Assembly (NCBI RefSeq): GCF_011305995.1
Contig: NZ_CP049910.1
Span: 3,100,001 to 3,164,000, forward strand
DNA from: Diaphorobacter sp. HDW4A
GTDB taxonomy: Bacteria; Pseudomonadota; Gammaproteobacteria; Burkholderiales; Burkholderiaceae_C
DNA length: 64,000 bases
Direction of reading: 5' to 3'
The position numbers and the translations under genes were made by a program. Position 1 is the first letter of the stretch, and the number at the start of each line of letters is the position of its first letter. This document shows, one piece after another, positions 51,404 to 61,438 of this stretch. The notes beneath the pieces are model-generated. The model was not told the origin of the DNA. It searched no databases and was given only the letters and a program-made list of their open reading frames with translations.

Positions 51404-51583
51404 CTGGCCGAGCGGGTCAACGGGCTCCTCCAAGACGAGCTGCTGCTAAAAAGGCCCGCCGATCTGGCGCAAGCCAAGCAAATGGTGCGGGAGTCAGTGC
51501 TGATATACCACTGTGAGAGGCTGCATAGACCGCTGAACATGCAAACGCCCGATGCCGTGCACCGGACATCATCGGCGGGATGA
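51404..51583 (+). pseudogene. IS3-type transposase OrfB C-terminal remnant
   Basis: The frame encodes LAERVNGLLQDELLLKRPAD, LAQAKQMVRESVLIYHCERL and HRPLNMQTPDAVHR, the C-terminal signature of an IS3-family OrfB (AERVNGILK...YN..RPH..L...TP..VH). The upstream catalytic part is missing. It differs from the complete IS3 element nearby, so a second insertion once lay here. The following 51584-51877 holds no gene; two TTGACA hexamers (51725-51730, 51745-51750) have no matching -10. Confidence 0.7.
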
Positions 51584-51877
51584 TTCCGGGATGTTCAGCC
51601 GTCCGGGGTGTCAACGTAGCTCAGGTCGGATCACACAGACGATGCGCAAACGATCTCTGATCGGCGTCCGATTCGCGCAGTCCTCATTGTCAAACAATGT
51701 GACTGAAACGAGATGAATCCGAACTTGACATATTGCCTCAGCAATTGACATTCGTCTGTAGGAATTACCGTCTATCCAAAGCCGATCGAAGATGCTAAAA
51801 ACACCTACATACGGTTATGAATGTCTTGCAACTTTTGCGGCATGGCTTGTCCTCTCAGCGCCGCCATAGGAGGTCGT

Positions 51878-53800
51878 ATGGACGTCATCAGCAACTCGGC
51901 TGCTCGATATATTCGCCTGCGCGAAGAAGAGATGTCAATCGATGAGTATCTCGCTCTGTGCCAGCGCGATCCTCTGGCCTACGAAAGTGCTGCGCAGCGC
52001 ATGCTCGGAGCGATTGGCGAGCCCGAGATGGTGGATACGCGTCACGACCAACGCCTGTCGCGGGTATTCGCCAACAAAGTCATCCGCCGTTACCCTGCCT
52101 TTGCCGAGTTCTATGGCATGGAGGACTCCATCGAGCAGGTGGTGAGCTTTTTCCGCCACGCATCACAGGGCCTCGAGGAACGCAAGCAGATCCTCTATCT
52201 GCTGGGTCCCGTGGGCGGCGGCAAGAGCTCGATCGCCGAGCGGCTGAAGTATCTGATGCAGAAGGTGCCTTTCTATGCGCTCAAAGGCTCGCCGGTGAAT
52301 GAGTCGCCGCTGGGCCTGTTCGATCCCGTGGAAGACGGGCCGCTGCTGGAGGAGCAGTTCGGCATTCCGCGGCGCTGTCTGCAGCATGTGCTCTCGCCTT
52401 GGGCCGTCAAGCGGCTGGAGGAGCTGGGCGGTGACATCCGCCAGTTCCGCGTCGTCAAACGCTACCCCAGCATCCTCAGGCAGGTCGGCATTGCCAAGAC
52501 CGAGCCTGGCGATGAGAACAATCAGGACATCTCCAGCCTTGTCGGCAAGGTGGACATTCGCAAGCTCGAGAACTTCGCGCAGGACGACACGGATGCCTAC
52601 AGCTACTCGGGTGGCCTGTGCCTGGCCAATCAGGGGCTGCTGGAGTTCGTGGAAATGTTCAAGGCCCCCATCAAGGTGCTGCATCCGCTGCTCACCGCCA
52701 CGCAGGAGAGCAACTACAAGGGCACGGAGGGTTTTGGTGCGATTCCGTTCGATGGAATGGTGCTGGCGCACAGCAACGAGAGCGAGTGGAAGGCATTTCG
52801 CAACAACCGCAACAACGAGGCATTCCTGGATCGTATCTATATCGTCAAGGTGCCCTACTGCCTTCGCGTATCCGAGGAGGTGAAGATCTACGAGAAGCTG
52901 TTGCGCGAGTCGTCGCTGTCCCAGGCGATCTGCGCTCCGGGCACGCTGAAGATGATGGCCCAGTTTGCGGTGCTCACGCGGCTGAAGGAGGCTGAGAATT
53001 CGAGCATCTTCAGCAAGATGCAGGTCTACGATGGTCAGAGCTTGAAGGACACCGACCCCCGTGCCAAGAGTTATCAGGAGTACCGCGACTATGCGGGTGT
53101 AGACGAGGGCATGTCGGGCATCTCCACGCGCTTTGCGTTCAAGATCCTGTCGAAGGTGTTCAACTATGACAGCACCGAAGTGGCAGCCAATCCGGTGCAT
53201 CTGATGTATGTGCTGGAGCAGCAGATCGAGCGCGAGCAGTTCCCGGCCGAGCTGGAGACCAAGTACACGGGCTTCATCAAGGAGTACCTGTCGCCGCACT
53301 ATGCCGAGTTCATCGGCAAGGAGATCCAGACTGCCTATCTGGAGAGCTACAGCGAATACGGCCAGAATATCTTCGACCGTTATGTCACCTACGCGGACTA
53401 CTGGATTCAGGACAGCGAGTACCGCGACAACGACACCGGCGAAGTATTTGACCGCAACGCGCTCAATGCCGAGCTTGAGAAGATCGAGAAGCCCGCAGGC
53501 ATCGCCAACTCCAAGGATTTCCGCAACGAGATCGTCAATTTCGTGCTGCGCGCGCGGGCCAACAATCAAGGCAAAAACCCGAGCTGGACGAGCTACGAGA
53601 AACTGCGGCTGGTGATCGAGAAGAAGATGTTCTCCAACACCGAGGAGCTGCTGCCCGTGATCAGCTTCAATGCCAAGGCCAGCGCCGAAGATGCGCGCAA
53701 GCACGAGGACTTCGTCACCCGCATGGAATCCAAGGGCTACACGCCCAAGCAGGTGCGCCTGCTGTGCGAGTGGTATCTGCGTGTGCGCAAGAGCAGTTGA
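51878..53800 (+). CDS. prkA: PrkA-type serine protein kinase (YeaG)
   Basis: A 640-residue protein with an N-terminal AAA+ module (Walker A LLGPVGGGKSSIAERLKYLM at about residue 108; AHSNESEWKAFRNN) and the C-terminal PrkA kinase-like region. YeaG in E. coli acts in adaptation to nitrogen starvation and stress, together with YeaH. GGAGGT precedes the ATG at 51878; an upstream in-frame ATG at 51821 lacks such a site. It heads the prkA-yeaH-spoVR operon, a widespread stress-response trio. Confidence 0.95.
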   Translation: MDVISNSAARYIRLREEEMSIDEYLALCQRDPLAYESAAQRMLGAIGEPEMVDTRHDQRLSRVFANKVIRRYPAFAEFYGMEDSIEQVVSFFRHASQGLEERKQILYLLGPVGGGKSSIAERLKYLMQKVPFYALKGSPVNESPLGLFDPVEDGPLLEEQFGIPRRCLQHVLSPWAVKRLEELGGDIRQFRVVKRYPSILRQVGIAKTEPGDENNQDISSLVGKVDIRKLENFAQDDTDAYSYSGGLCLANQGLLEFVEMFKAPIKVLHPLLTATQESNYKGTEGFGAIPFDGMVLAHSNESEWKAFRNNRNNEAFLDRIYIVKVPYCLRVSEEVKIYEKLLRESSLSQAICAPGTLKMMAQFAVLTRLKEAENSSIFSKMQVYDGQSLKDTDPRAKSYQEYRDYAGVDEGMSGISTRFAFKILSKVFNYDSTEVAANPVHLMYVLEQQIEREQFPAELETKYTGFIKEYLSPHYAEFIGKEIQTAYLESYSEYGQNIFDRYVTYADYWIQDSEYRDNDTGEVFDRNALNAELEKIEKPAGIANSKDFRNEIVNFVLRARANNQGKNPSWTSYEKLRLVIEKKMFSNTEELLPVISFNAKASAEDARKHEDFVTRMESKGYTPKQVRLLCEWYLRVRKSS

Positions 53801-53847
53801 TCACGGCATCCGCATCCCACGCGTCGGGCCATGCATTGGGGGCACAG

Positions 53848-55116
53848 ATGGCATTGCAAATCATCGACCGCAGACTCGCAGGCAAGAACAAATCGGTAGG
53901 CAACCGCGAACGCTTCGTGCGCCGCTACAAGGAGCAGATCGCGGAGGCCGTGCGCCGCGCCGTGGCCAAGCGCGACATCCGCCATATCGATCAGGCGGAG
54001 AACATCACGATCCCCAAAAAGGACATTCGCGAGCCCAGCTTCCACCACGGTCAGGGCGGGGTGCGCGACACCGTGCATCCGGGTAACAGCGAGCATGTGC
54101 GCGGTGATCGCATCGCGCGTCCTCAGGGTGGCGCTGGTGGGCAGGGATCCCAGGCCAGCGACAGTGGCGAGGGCGAGGACGACTTCACCTTCACCCTGTC
54201 CAAAGAAGAGTTCATGGAAATGTTCTTTGAGGACCTGGCACTGCCGCGTTTGCTGCGAACGCACATCGGCAACACCATGCAGTACAAGACCCGCCGCGCC
54301 GGCTACAGCCACGATGGCACGCCGCACAATCTGGCGGTGGTGCGCACCATGCGCGGAGCCCTTGGCAGGCGCATCGCCCTGACCAAGGCGCCGCACCGCG
54401 AACTCAAAGAGCTCGAAGAGTTGCTGGCTTCGCTGCTCGATCAGGACGACGGCACCAGCGAGGCGGTGGCCGAGCTGCATCAGCGCATCCACGCACTCAA
54501 GGCACGTGTGGAACGCGTCGCCTTCCTCGATCCCATCGACCTGCGATTTCGCAACCGCACCAAGTTTCCCGAGCCCAGCAGCCAAGCCGTGATGTTTTGC
54601 GTGATGGACGTGTCTGGCTCGATGGATCAGGCCCGCAAAGATCTGGCCAAGCGCTTCTTCATCCTTCTTTACCTGTTTCTCACACGCCATTACGAGAAGA
54701 TCGACATCGTCTTCATCCGACACCACACACAGGCTGCCGAGGTGGGCGAGGACGAGTTCTTTCACTCACAGGAAAGTGGCGGCACGGTGGTGAGCAGCGC
54801 ACTTGTGCTGCTCGATCAAATCATCCGCGCGCGCTATCCGGCCGAGGATTGGAACATCTACGTGGCACAGGCCAGCGACGGCGACAACTACGGTGACGAC
54901 GGCGTCACCTGCCACAACCTTCTGGCCGAGAAGATACTGCCGTTGGTGCGCTATTTCGCCTACGTGCAGGTCGTGCAGGAGGAGCAGAATCTGTGGGAGG
55001 AATACAGCACGCTCGCGGCCCAATTCCAGCACTTCGCCATGCGCAAGGTGTCCGAGCCCGGTGACATCTACCCCGTGTTTCGCGACCTGTTCAAGACAGA
55101 AGGGGTCTCGGTATGA
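53848..55116 (+). CDS. yeaH: YeaH/YhbH family protein (DUF444)
   Basis: A 422-residue protein of the YeaH family, functional partner of PrkA. It begins IIDRRLAGKNKSVGNRERFV and has a Gly-rich loop (ARPQGGAGGQGSQ), the conserved FEDLALPRLLR and a von Willebrand A-like C-terminal domain with a metal-site motif CVMDVSGSMDQARKDLAKRF. The start ATG at 53848 matches the family N-terminus; it lies 47 bases after prkA. The stop overlaps spoVR (ATGA). Confidence 0.93.
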   Translation: MALQIIDRRLAGKNKSVGNRERFVRRYKEQIAEAVRRAVAKRDIRHIDQAENITIPKKDIREPSFHHGQGGVRDTVHPGNSEHVRGDRIARPQGGAGGQGSQASDSGEGEDDFTFTLSKEEFMEMFFEDLALPRLLRTHIGNTMQYKTRRAGYSHDGTPHNLAVVRTMRGALGRRIALTKAPHRELKELEELLASLLDQDDGTSEAVAELHQRIHALKARVERVAFLDPIDLRFRNRTKFPEPSSQAVMFCVMDVSGSMDQARKDLAKRFFILLYLFLTRHYEKIDIVFIRHHTQAAEVGEDEFFHSQESGGTVVSSALVLLDQIIRARYPAEDWNIYVAQASDGDNYGDDGVTCHNLLAEKILPLVRYFAYVQVVQEEQNLWEEYSTLAAQFQHFAMRKVSEPGDIYPVFRDLFKTEGVSV

Positions 55117-56753
55117 ACCTGTCCCAATACCCTGCGCTGGCACGCCGTTCAGGCGCATCTCATCACGCAAGGCCCGGCGTAGCGAATGACCGCGCGCCGC
55201 GCAGCGTGCCATCGATGCCCCGCCCCGCTGGCCAGCGCCCGGACCAGCCCCTGCCCGACCCGACCGACTGGACCTTCGAGCTCATCGAGCGCTACCACGC
55301 GGTCATTGCCGCCACGGCAGAGCGCTTTGGCCTTGACACCTACCCCAACCAGTTGGAAGTGATTTCCGCCGAGCAGATGATGGATGCCTACGCCAGCATC
55401 GGCATGCCCGTCGGCTACCGGCACTGGAGCTACGGCAAAGAATACCTGGCCACGGAGCGCCGCTACCGACGCGGCCACATGGGCCTCGCCTACGAGATCG
55501 TCATCAACTCCAACCCCTGCATCAGCTATCTCATGGAGGAAAACACCACTGCCATGCAGGCCTTGGTGATCGCCCATGCAGCCTACGGACACAACAGCTT
55601 CTTCAAGAACAACTACCTGTTTGGCATGTGGACCGACGCGGGTAGCATCATCGACTATCTGGTCTACGCTCGCGACTTCATCGCGCAATGCGAGGAGCGC
55701 CACGGACTCGAGTCCGTCGAGCAGTGGCTGGACTCCTGCCATGCGCTCTCCAGCCTGGGGGTGGACCGCTACCAGCGTCCATCCAAGAAAAGTCTGGCCC
55801 GAGAACTCGCGGAGCGCGAGCAGCGCGAAGCCTACGCACAGCAACAGGTGAACGAGTTGTGGCGCACCCTGCCGGTGCGCCCCGACAAGGACAACACCGC
55901 CCGCGAGAACGAACGCTTTCCGAAGGAGCCCGAGGAAAACATCCTCTACTTCATCGAAAAGAACGCCCCCATGCTAGAGCCTTGGCAGCGCGAGATCGTG
56001 CGCATTGTGCGCAAGATCGCACAGTATTTCTACCCTCAGCGCCAGACTCAGGTGATGAACGAAGGCTGGGCCACCTTCTGGCACTACACGCTGCTCAGCA
56101 CGATGTATGACGAAGGCTGGCTGACCGACGGCGTGATGATCGAATGGCTGTCGTCGCACACCAACGTGATCTACCAGCCCCCCGCTGGACACCGCGCCTA
56201 CTCCGGAATCAACCCCTATGCGCTGGGCTTTGCCATGTACCGCGACATCCAGCGCATCTGCCAGGCACCCACGGAAGAAGACCGCATATGGTTCCCAGAC
56301 CTGGCCGGAACACCCTGGCTGCCCGCCCTGCACTACGCCATGCAGAACTTCAAGGATGAAAGCTTCATCGGCCAGTACCTGAGCCCACACCTCATCCGCG
56401 ACATGCGCCTGTTCGCCATCCACGACGACGACCGCGAAGGCGAACTGCTGGTCAGTGCCATCCACGACGAAGACGGCTACCGGACCCTGCGCCACACCCT
56501 CTCACAACAATACGACCTCGGTGCACGCGAGCCCAACATCCAGGTATGGAACGTGAACCGCCGCGGCGACCGCTGCCTTACCCTGCGCCACACCCAATAC
56601 CAAGGACGACCGCTGGCCGACGACGCACTGGAAGTGCTCAAGCATGTCGCCCGGCTGTGGGGCTTCGGCGTTCAACTGGAAACCGCCAGCGCAGATGGGG
56701 ACATGCCGTTTCTGATGCACTCGGTCACTGCACCACCTGCACAGGGGACTTGA
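55113..56753 (+). CDS. spoVR: SpoVR family protein (YcgB)
   Basis: A 546-residue SpoVR/YcgB protein, third member of the prkA operon, of unknown biochemistry and known in Bacillus for spore cortex formation. Typical segments are MMDAYASIGMPVGYRHWSYG, EENTTAMQALVIAHAAYGHN, HTNVIYQPP and NEGWATFWHYTLL with its conserved His and Glu. The first 45 residues (RRSGASHHARPG...) are a loose extension; starting at 55113 gives ATGA coupling to yeaH. Confidence 0.93.
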   Translation: MNLSQYPALARRSGASHHARPGVANDRAPRSVPSMPRPAGQRPDQPLPDPTDWTFELIERYHAVIAATAERFGLDTYPNQLEVISAEQMMDAYASIGMPVGYRHWSYGKEYLATERRYRRGHMGLAYEIVINSNPCISYLMEENTTAMQALVIAHAAYGHNSFFKNNYLFGMWTDAGSIIDYLVYARDFIAQCEERHGLESVEQWLDSCHALSSLGVDRYQRPSKKSLARELAEREQREAYAQQQVNELWRTLPVRPDKDNTARENERFPKEPEENILYFIEKNAPMLEPWQREIVRIVRKIAQYFYPQRQTQVMNEGWATFWHYTLLSTMYDEGWLTDGVMIEWLSSHTNVIYQPPAGHRAYSGINPYALGFAMYRDIQRICQAPTEEDRIWFPDLAGTPWLPALHYAMQNFKDESFIGQYLSPHLIRDMRLFAIHDDDREGELLVSAIHDEDGYRTLRHTLSQQYDLGAREPNIQVWNVNRRGDRCLTLRHTQYQGRPLADDALEVLKHVARLWGFGVQLETASADGDMPFLMHSVTAPPAQGT

Positions 56754-56916
56754 GGGGCGGAACGCGCATTGGAATACCGGATGCACGGGCGGCTCAATCA
56801 GATAACATGCTATTACATTTTAAATGTGGAATGAGACATCCCGACCATCTGGATAGCCCCAGAACGCATCGCCTGAATGCCGCTCGCAGAGCGTCGCAAC
56901 CCTGACCATAAACCCC

Positions 56917-57567
56917 ATGGACAACTCCACTGCCTCATCACACCGTCCCACGAACTCGTCTGCAAAGCCCGCTGAGCGCAACGTCATCGCGGTTTCTCAT
57001 ACCGTCAGTGTCGCAGAACGCGCCACGCGTTACGGACATGTGGGGGCGGTGATCTGGCTCACTGGGTTGTCGGCTTCAGGCAAGTCCACCATGGCGATGG
57101 CGCTGGAACGCGCGTTGTTTGCGCGCAGCTGGTCGACCTATGTGCTGGATGGAGACAACCTGCGCCACGGGCTGAACGCCGATCTGGGATTCAGCCCCAA
57201 GGATCGCAGCGAAAACGTGCGACGCATTGGCCGAGTGGCTGCGCTGTTTGCCGACGCTGGGCAGATCTGCATCAGCGCCTGCATCTCCCCGTTTCAGGAA
57301 GACCGCGCGGCAGCCCGCACCGCCGCACAACCACACCGCTTCATCGAGATCCATGTCAGCGCCGACCTGAACACCTGCGAAGGCCGCGACCCCAAGGGTC
57401 TATACCGCAAGGCGCGCAGTGGCTCCCTCCCAGGTTTCACAGGCATCGACAGCCCCTACGAGGTGCCGCACCAGCCCGACTTGGTGCTGAACACGCAGGC
57501 GAATGACATCGCTACGTGTCTGCGTACTCTTGAAACGCTGGTCGTGGCGCAGTGTCAGGTCAGGTGA
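56917..57567 (+). CDS. cysC: Adenylylsulfate kinase
   Basis: A 216-residue APS kinase that makes PAPS from APS in sulfate activation. The P-loop is GLSASGKSTMAMALE (about residue 49), followed by VLDGDNLRHGLNADLGFS with the substrate-binding segment, and KDRSENVRRIGRVA. RAQPD-type end and C-terminal FTGIDSPYEVPHQPDLVLNT are also typical. It stands alone, without cysD/N, 163 bases after spoVR; a role in sulfated metabolites or cysteine supply is possible. Confidence 0.93.
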   Translation: MDNSTASSHRPTNSSAKPAERNVIAVSHTVSVAERATRYGHVGAVIWLTGLSASGKSTMAMALERALFARSWSTYVLDGDNLRHGLNADLGFSPKDRSENVRRIGRVAALFADAGQICISACISPFQEDRAAARTAAQPHRFIEIHVSADLNTCEGRDPKGLYRKARSGSLPGFTGIDSPYEVPHQPDLVLNTQANDIATCLRTLETLVVAQCQVR

Positions 57568-57606
57568 TCTCTCTACCCTTGGGCTTTTCTGCGCCCAAGT
57601 CTGCTC

Positions 57607-59073
57607 CTAAGCAACCGTCCGCCCAGCACTTCCCGCTCCGGCGAAGACATCCCTACGGCTCCTTTGGCGATGCGCCGCACGCCGATGCACAAACACCCCT
57701 GCCGCCACAATCACCAACGCCGCACCGCCCGTGGACAGCACCAGTGGTCGGTACCGATCCACAAACAGCATCACCACCAAAGCGACGATGATGAACACGA
57801 TCACCAGATACGTGAGCCAGGGGAACAGCCACATCTTCAGGCGGATCTCGCGGCCTTCGGCTTCTAGTTTGCGGCGCATCTTGAGTTGGGAGAAGGCGAC
57901 CACGAGGTAAACCAGCAGCGCGATCATCCCGGTGGTGTTCATCAGCATGTCGAGGATGTCGCGCGGGCGCAGGGAGTCGAAAAAGTTGAGCACAGCGATG
58001 CCGACGGCCATGACGCAGGAGGCGATCACGGCGTAGATCGGCGTGCCGTTGCTGCGGGTGAGCTGCAACGCGGCGGGTGCATCGCCGCGCTTGGCGAGCG
58101 AATACAGCATGCGCGAGCAGGTGTAGTGGGCGGAGATGAAGCAGCTGCTGACCGAGGTGAGCACCACGCCGCTCATGATCCAGCGTGCGCCGGGAACACC
58201 GAGCAGCTCCAGCGTGCGGCGGTAGGCACCGTAGCCGGATTGGCCAAGCAGCGGGTCGTTCCAGGGCACGAGACAGACGATCAGAAAGATCGAGCCGATG
58301 TAGAACAGACAGATGCGCCAGACCACGGAGTTGGTGGCGCGCACGATCTGATCGGTGGGGTTCTTCGCTTCCGATGCGGCGATGGTGACGATCTCGGCAC
58401 CGAGAAACGCGAACATCACGCCGAGCAGCGCGACGGCCAACGACTCGATGCCCTTGGGCATGAAGCCACCGTGCGCGGTGAGGTTCGTGAAGCCCCCTGT
58501 TTCACCCAGCGGCCAGAGCCTGAACACGGCCAGCACGCCAAGTGAGATGAAGGCGGTGATGGCGATGACTTTGATGAGTGCAAACCAGAACTCAAACTCG
58601 CCGTAATTGCGCACCTGCAGGAAGTTCACGATGATGAGCAGAGCCGTCATCAGCGCAGTGAAGACGTTGATGCTCACCATCGGGAACCAGTCGTGCAGGA
58701 TCATTCCGGCGACATAGCCCTCCCAGGCCATGAGCAGCGTCCAGAACCACCAGTACAGCCAGCCGATGGTGAAGCCGGCCCAGCGGCCAATGGCTTTTTC
58801 TGCGTAGGTGGAGAACGAACCGGTATCGGGCGACGAGGTGGCCATCTCGCCGAGCATGCGCATGATGAGGATGACGAGAATGCCGCCCGCCAGATAGGCG
58901 AGCACCGTGGCTGGTCCGGCCTGCGAGATGACGCTGCCCGAGCCGACGAACAGCGCTGCACCGATGACGCCCGCGATGGACATCATGGTGAGATGGCGCG
59001 TCTTGAGCGCGCTGCTGAGCGCATTGTGGTTGCCCACAGCCTCGGGCGGGCAGGAGCTGGTCTCTGTGGTCAT
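57607..59073 (-). CDS. Amino-acid permease (GabP/AroP-like, APC family)
   Basis: A 488-residue inner-membrane transporter with 12 predicted membrane segments. The first segment has the family signature MMSIAGVIGAALFVGSGSVI, and GSFSTYAEKAIGRWAGFTIG lies in segment 3. It is closest in appearance to 4-aminobutyrate permease GabP, but substrate cannot be fixed. The ATG at 59073 follows GGGAGG; a longer in-frame start runs into the regulator's region. It is divergent from the MocR-type gene, which probably regulates it. Confidence 0.88.
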   Translation of the reverse strand: MTTETSSCPPEAVGNHNALSSALKTRHLTMMSIAGVIGAALFVGSGSVISQAGPATVLAYLAGGILVILIMRMLGEMATSSPDTGSFSTYAEKAIGRWAGFTIGWLYWWFWTLLMAWEGYVAGMILHDWFPMVSINVFTALMTALLIIVNFLQVRNYGEFEFWFALIKVIAITAFISLGVLAVFRLWPLGETGGFTNLTAHGGFMPKGIESLAVALLGVMFAFLGAEIVTIAASEAKNPTDQIVRATNSVVWRICLFYIGSIFLIVCLVPWNDPLLGQSGYGAYRRTLELLGVPGARWIMSGVVLTSVSSCFISAHYTCSRMLYSLAKRGDAPAALQLTRSNGTPIYAVIASCVMAVGIAVLNFFDSLRPRDILDMLMNTTGMIALLVYLVVAFSQLKMRRKLEAEGREIRLKMWLFPWLTYLVIVFIIVALVVMLFVDRYRPLVLSTGGAALVIVAAGVFVHRRAAHRQRSRRDVFAGAGSAGRTVA

Positions 59074-59308
59074 TGGAAGTGCCTCCCTCGTTGTTGTGAA
59101 TTTGGGGCCTGCCCTTGATGGAGTTCGCGCGCATTGATGCGCACTCTCCTTCAAGGTCTTGCCAAACTGCCGCAAGCAGTCAGCCAACAAATGTAAAAAC
59201 CGCCCTTCGCCACGTCCATGCACAGATGTGACGCAAGATGGCGGCACTGTGCTGTGCGTAGAGTCGCTACACACAAACCCTGAGCGCCCTTCCGCGGGCA
59301 CTGCCGCG

Positions 59309-60718
59309 ATGCTGACCCTGCAGCCCTCTTCCTCGACCCCGCTGGTGATGCAGATCACGGAAGGCCTGCGCGCGCTGATCGCCGCGCGCTCGCTCAAGCC
59401 CGGGGCCAAGCTGCCGTCGATCCGCGCCTTTGCAGCCGTGCATGCGGTGAGCGTGTTCACCGTTGTCGAGGCCTACAACCGACTGGTCGCGCAAGGGCTC
59501 CTGCGCAGCCAGCCGCACGCGGGCTTCTTCGTCCATCGCGTGATGCACGCCGAGCCGCAGAGCGGGCCCAGCGATGCGCGCCATTTACCGGTGTTTGACG
59601 CGGACTGGTATCTCCAGCAGATCTTCGAGAACCGGGACTGGCCGCTCAAGCCTGGCTGTGGCTGGTTGCCCGATGAATGGATGTTTGCCGATGGCGTGCG
59701 TCGCGGCATGCGCAGGCTGGGTACACAAGGGCTGTCGCTTGGCGGCTATGGCGAGCCCATGGGCCTGCTCGCGCTGCGCCAGACGATTGCGCAGAACCTC
59801 GCGCACGACCAGCTCATCGCGGCGAGCAGCGATCAGGTACTGCTCACGCATGGGGCAAGCCAAGGTTTGGATCTGGCAGCACGCAGCCTGATTCGACCCG
59901 GCGATGTGGTGCTGGTTGACGATCCCGGCTACCCGAATCTGATGCGACTGCTGCGCTCGCTAGGCGCGCGGCTGATCGGCGTGCCACGCACTCCATCGGG
60001 CTACGACATGCAGCGGCTCGAACAGTTGCTCAACACACAGGAATTGCCACGCCCCACAGTCTTCTTCACGCAGCCTCGATTGCAAAGCCCCACCTGCTCG
60101 CGTGCGAGTCTGGCGCAGATGCACCAGCTCTTGAAATGGGCTGCGCAACATGACTTCATGCTGGTCGAAAACGACATCTACGCAGACATGGATGCGAGCC
60201 ATCAACCGTCACTCGCCAGCCTCGATCAACTGGATCGCGTGATCTATCTCGGCAGCTTTTCCAAGACGGTATCGGCCAATCTGCGCGTGGGCTATCTGCT
60301 CGCGCGCGAGGACATCGTCGCGCAGCTCACGCAGCGCAAGATGCTCTCGGGCCTGACGAGCTCCGAGGTAGCGGAGCGTCTGGTGTTCAACGTCATCACG
60401 GATGGGCGCTGGCGCAGACATCTGAAATCGCTACGCGAACAGCTGGCCGCCACGCATGAGAAGGTCGCACTGGCCTTGCTGCGCCTCGGCTTCGAACTGT
60501 ACTGCGAGCCGCGCGAAGGCATGTATCTCTGGGCACAACATCCGCAAGTGGCCGACTGCATGACCATGGTGGCCGACGCCGCAAAAGAAGGCATTCTGCT
60601 CGGGCTCGGCCGATTGTTCGTCGTGGATGATCAGCCCACAAGCTGGCTGCGGTTCAACGTGGCGTTCAGCGACAACGAGCGCTTGTGGCGGTGGATAGAT
60701 GACTGGTTGAAGCGCTGA
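59309..60718 (+). CDS. MocR-type regulator (GntR HTH fused to aminotransferase domain)
   Basis: A 469-residue protein with an N-terminal winged helix (TEGLRALIAARSLKPGAKLP, SIRAFAAVHAVSVFTVVEAY) and a fold-type I aminotransferase domain. The PLP lysine lies in LGSFSKTVSANLRVGYLLA (about residue 317), with VDDPGYPNLMRLL and ENDIYADM before it. MocR proteins sense amino acids or vitamers and commonly control divergent transport genes, here the permease at 57607-59073. An in-frame start at 59159 is possible but adds only low-quality sequence. Confidence 0.9.
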   Translation: MLTLQPSSSTPLVMQITEGLRALIAARSLKPGAKLPSIRAFAAVHAVSVFTVVEAYNRLVAQGLLRSQPHAGFFVHRVMHAEPQSGPSDARHLPVFDADWYLQQIFENRDWPLKPGCGWLPDEWMFADGVRRGMRRLGTQGLSLGGYGEPMGLLALRQTIAQNLAHDQLIAASSDQVLLTHGASQGLDLAARSLIRPGDVVLVDDPGYPNLMRLLRSLGARLIGVPRTPSGYDMQRLEQLLNTQELPRPTVFFTQPRLQSPTCSRASLAQMHQLLKWAAQHDFMLVENDIYADMDASHQPSLASLDQLDRVIYLGSFSKTVSANLRVGYLLAREDIVAQLTQRKMLSGLTSSEVAERLVFNVITDGRWRRHLKSLREQLAATHEKVALALLRLGFELYCEPREGMYLWAQHPQVADCMTMVADAAKEGILLGLGRLFVVDDQPTSWLRFNVAFSDNERLWRWIDDWLKR

Positions 60719-60722
60719 GGTG

Positions 60723-61430
60723 TCAGCGCAGGATCATGGAGAATCCGCCCGCATCGCTGAAATCCAGACCAGACAGATCGATCAGCTCGCAGCGCAACGC
60801 TTGCGTCTCGGTGCAGACGCAGAGCCAGACAGCCGCATCTTCCGCTGTCTTCGCCTGCCATGAGTACGCGTCTGGATCGTCGTTCTGCGGCTGACATTCA
60901 AGCCGTGGCAGCAGGTTGAAATCGACGCCGGTTCCGGCTCGCTTGAACCACGATTCTTTCAAATTCCACCACTGCATGAATTGAAGATGGCGTTGCTGTT
61001 CGTCGTGGATAAAGTTCAGCTGCTCGCGCTCGAATGGCGTGCAGGCCAGTTCCGCCAACTCGCTCAACGCGCTGCGCGGCTTGCGCGTCAGCACTTCGAT
61101 ATCGATGCCAACGCCTTGTGACGCGGCGGCGCAGGCGATGAGGCCGTGGCTGTGGGAAAGGGAGAGGTGAAGGCCACTGCGCGGTGCGCGCGGAGCCTGC
61201 CCGAGCGGGGCATCCAGCGGCCATTGCGCGATCTGCTGCTCATCCCCCGCGAGCAGCAGGCGCAACGCATAACGACAAGCGATGAATTCTTCGCGACGGG
61301 CTGGCGTCTGCATCTGCGCCAGCCGGTCTTGTTCCGATGCGGTCAACCAGGTGTCGAACGTGCTGCGTTCGGCAGCGCTCCACATGGCCGACACGGTGGC
61401 CACCAACAGCCGGACTGTCGATGTGGCCAT
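60723..61430 (-). CDS. 4'-phosphopantetheinyl transferase
   Basis: A 235-residue Sfp-type transferase that loads phosphopantetheine on acyl carrier proteins. Motifs are HLSLSHSHGLIACA, GVGIDIEVL (metal Asp/Glu) and WWNLKESWFKRAG (about residue 157), all intact. The ATG at 61430 lies 8 bases behind the stop of the upstream secreted-protein gene. Location in the fabG/ketosynthase cluster suggests it activates the carrier proteins of an aryl polyene-type pathway. Confidence 0.9.
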   Translation of the reverse strand: MATSTVRLLVATVSAMWSAAERSTFDTWLTASEQDRLAQMQTPARREEFIACRYALRLLLAGDEQQIAQWPLDAPLGQAPRAPRSGLHLSLSHSHGLIACAAASQGVGIDIEVLTRKPRSALSELAELACTPFEREQLNFIHDEQQRHLQFMQWWNLKESWFKRAGTGVDFNLLPRLECQPQNDDPDAYSWQAKTAEDAAVWLCVCTETQALRCELIDLSGLDFSDAGGFSMILR

Positions 61431-61438
61431 CCGCTCTA

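Noticed and set aside
50842..51540. Intact 232-residue minus-strand gene
   Set aside because: The first 130 residues are Ser/Arg-rich and overlap a plus-strand transposase remnant in antisense; only the 3' third looks like protein.
52163..53704. 513-codon frame on the minus strand
   Set aside because: Antisense shadow of prkA, which has full family motifs.
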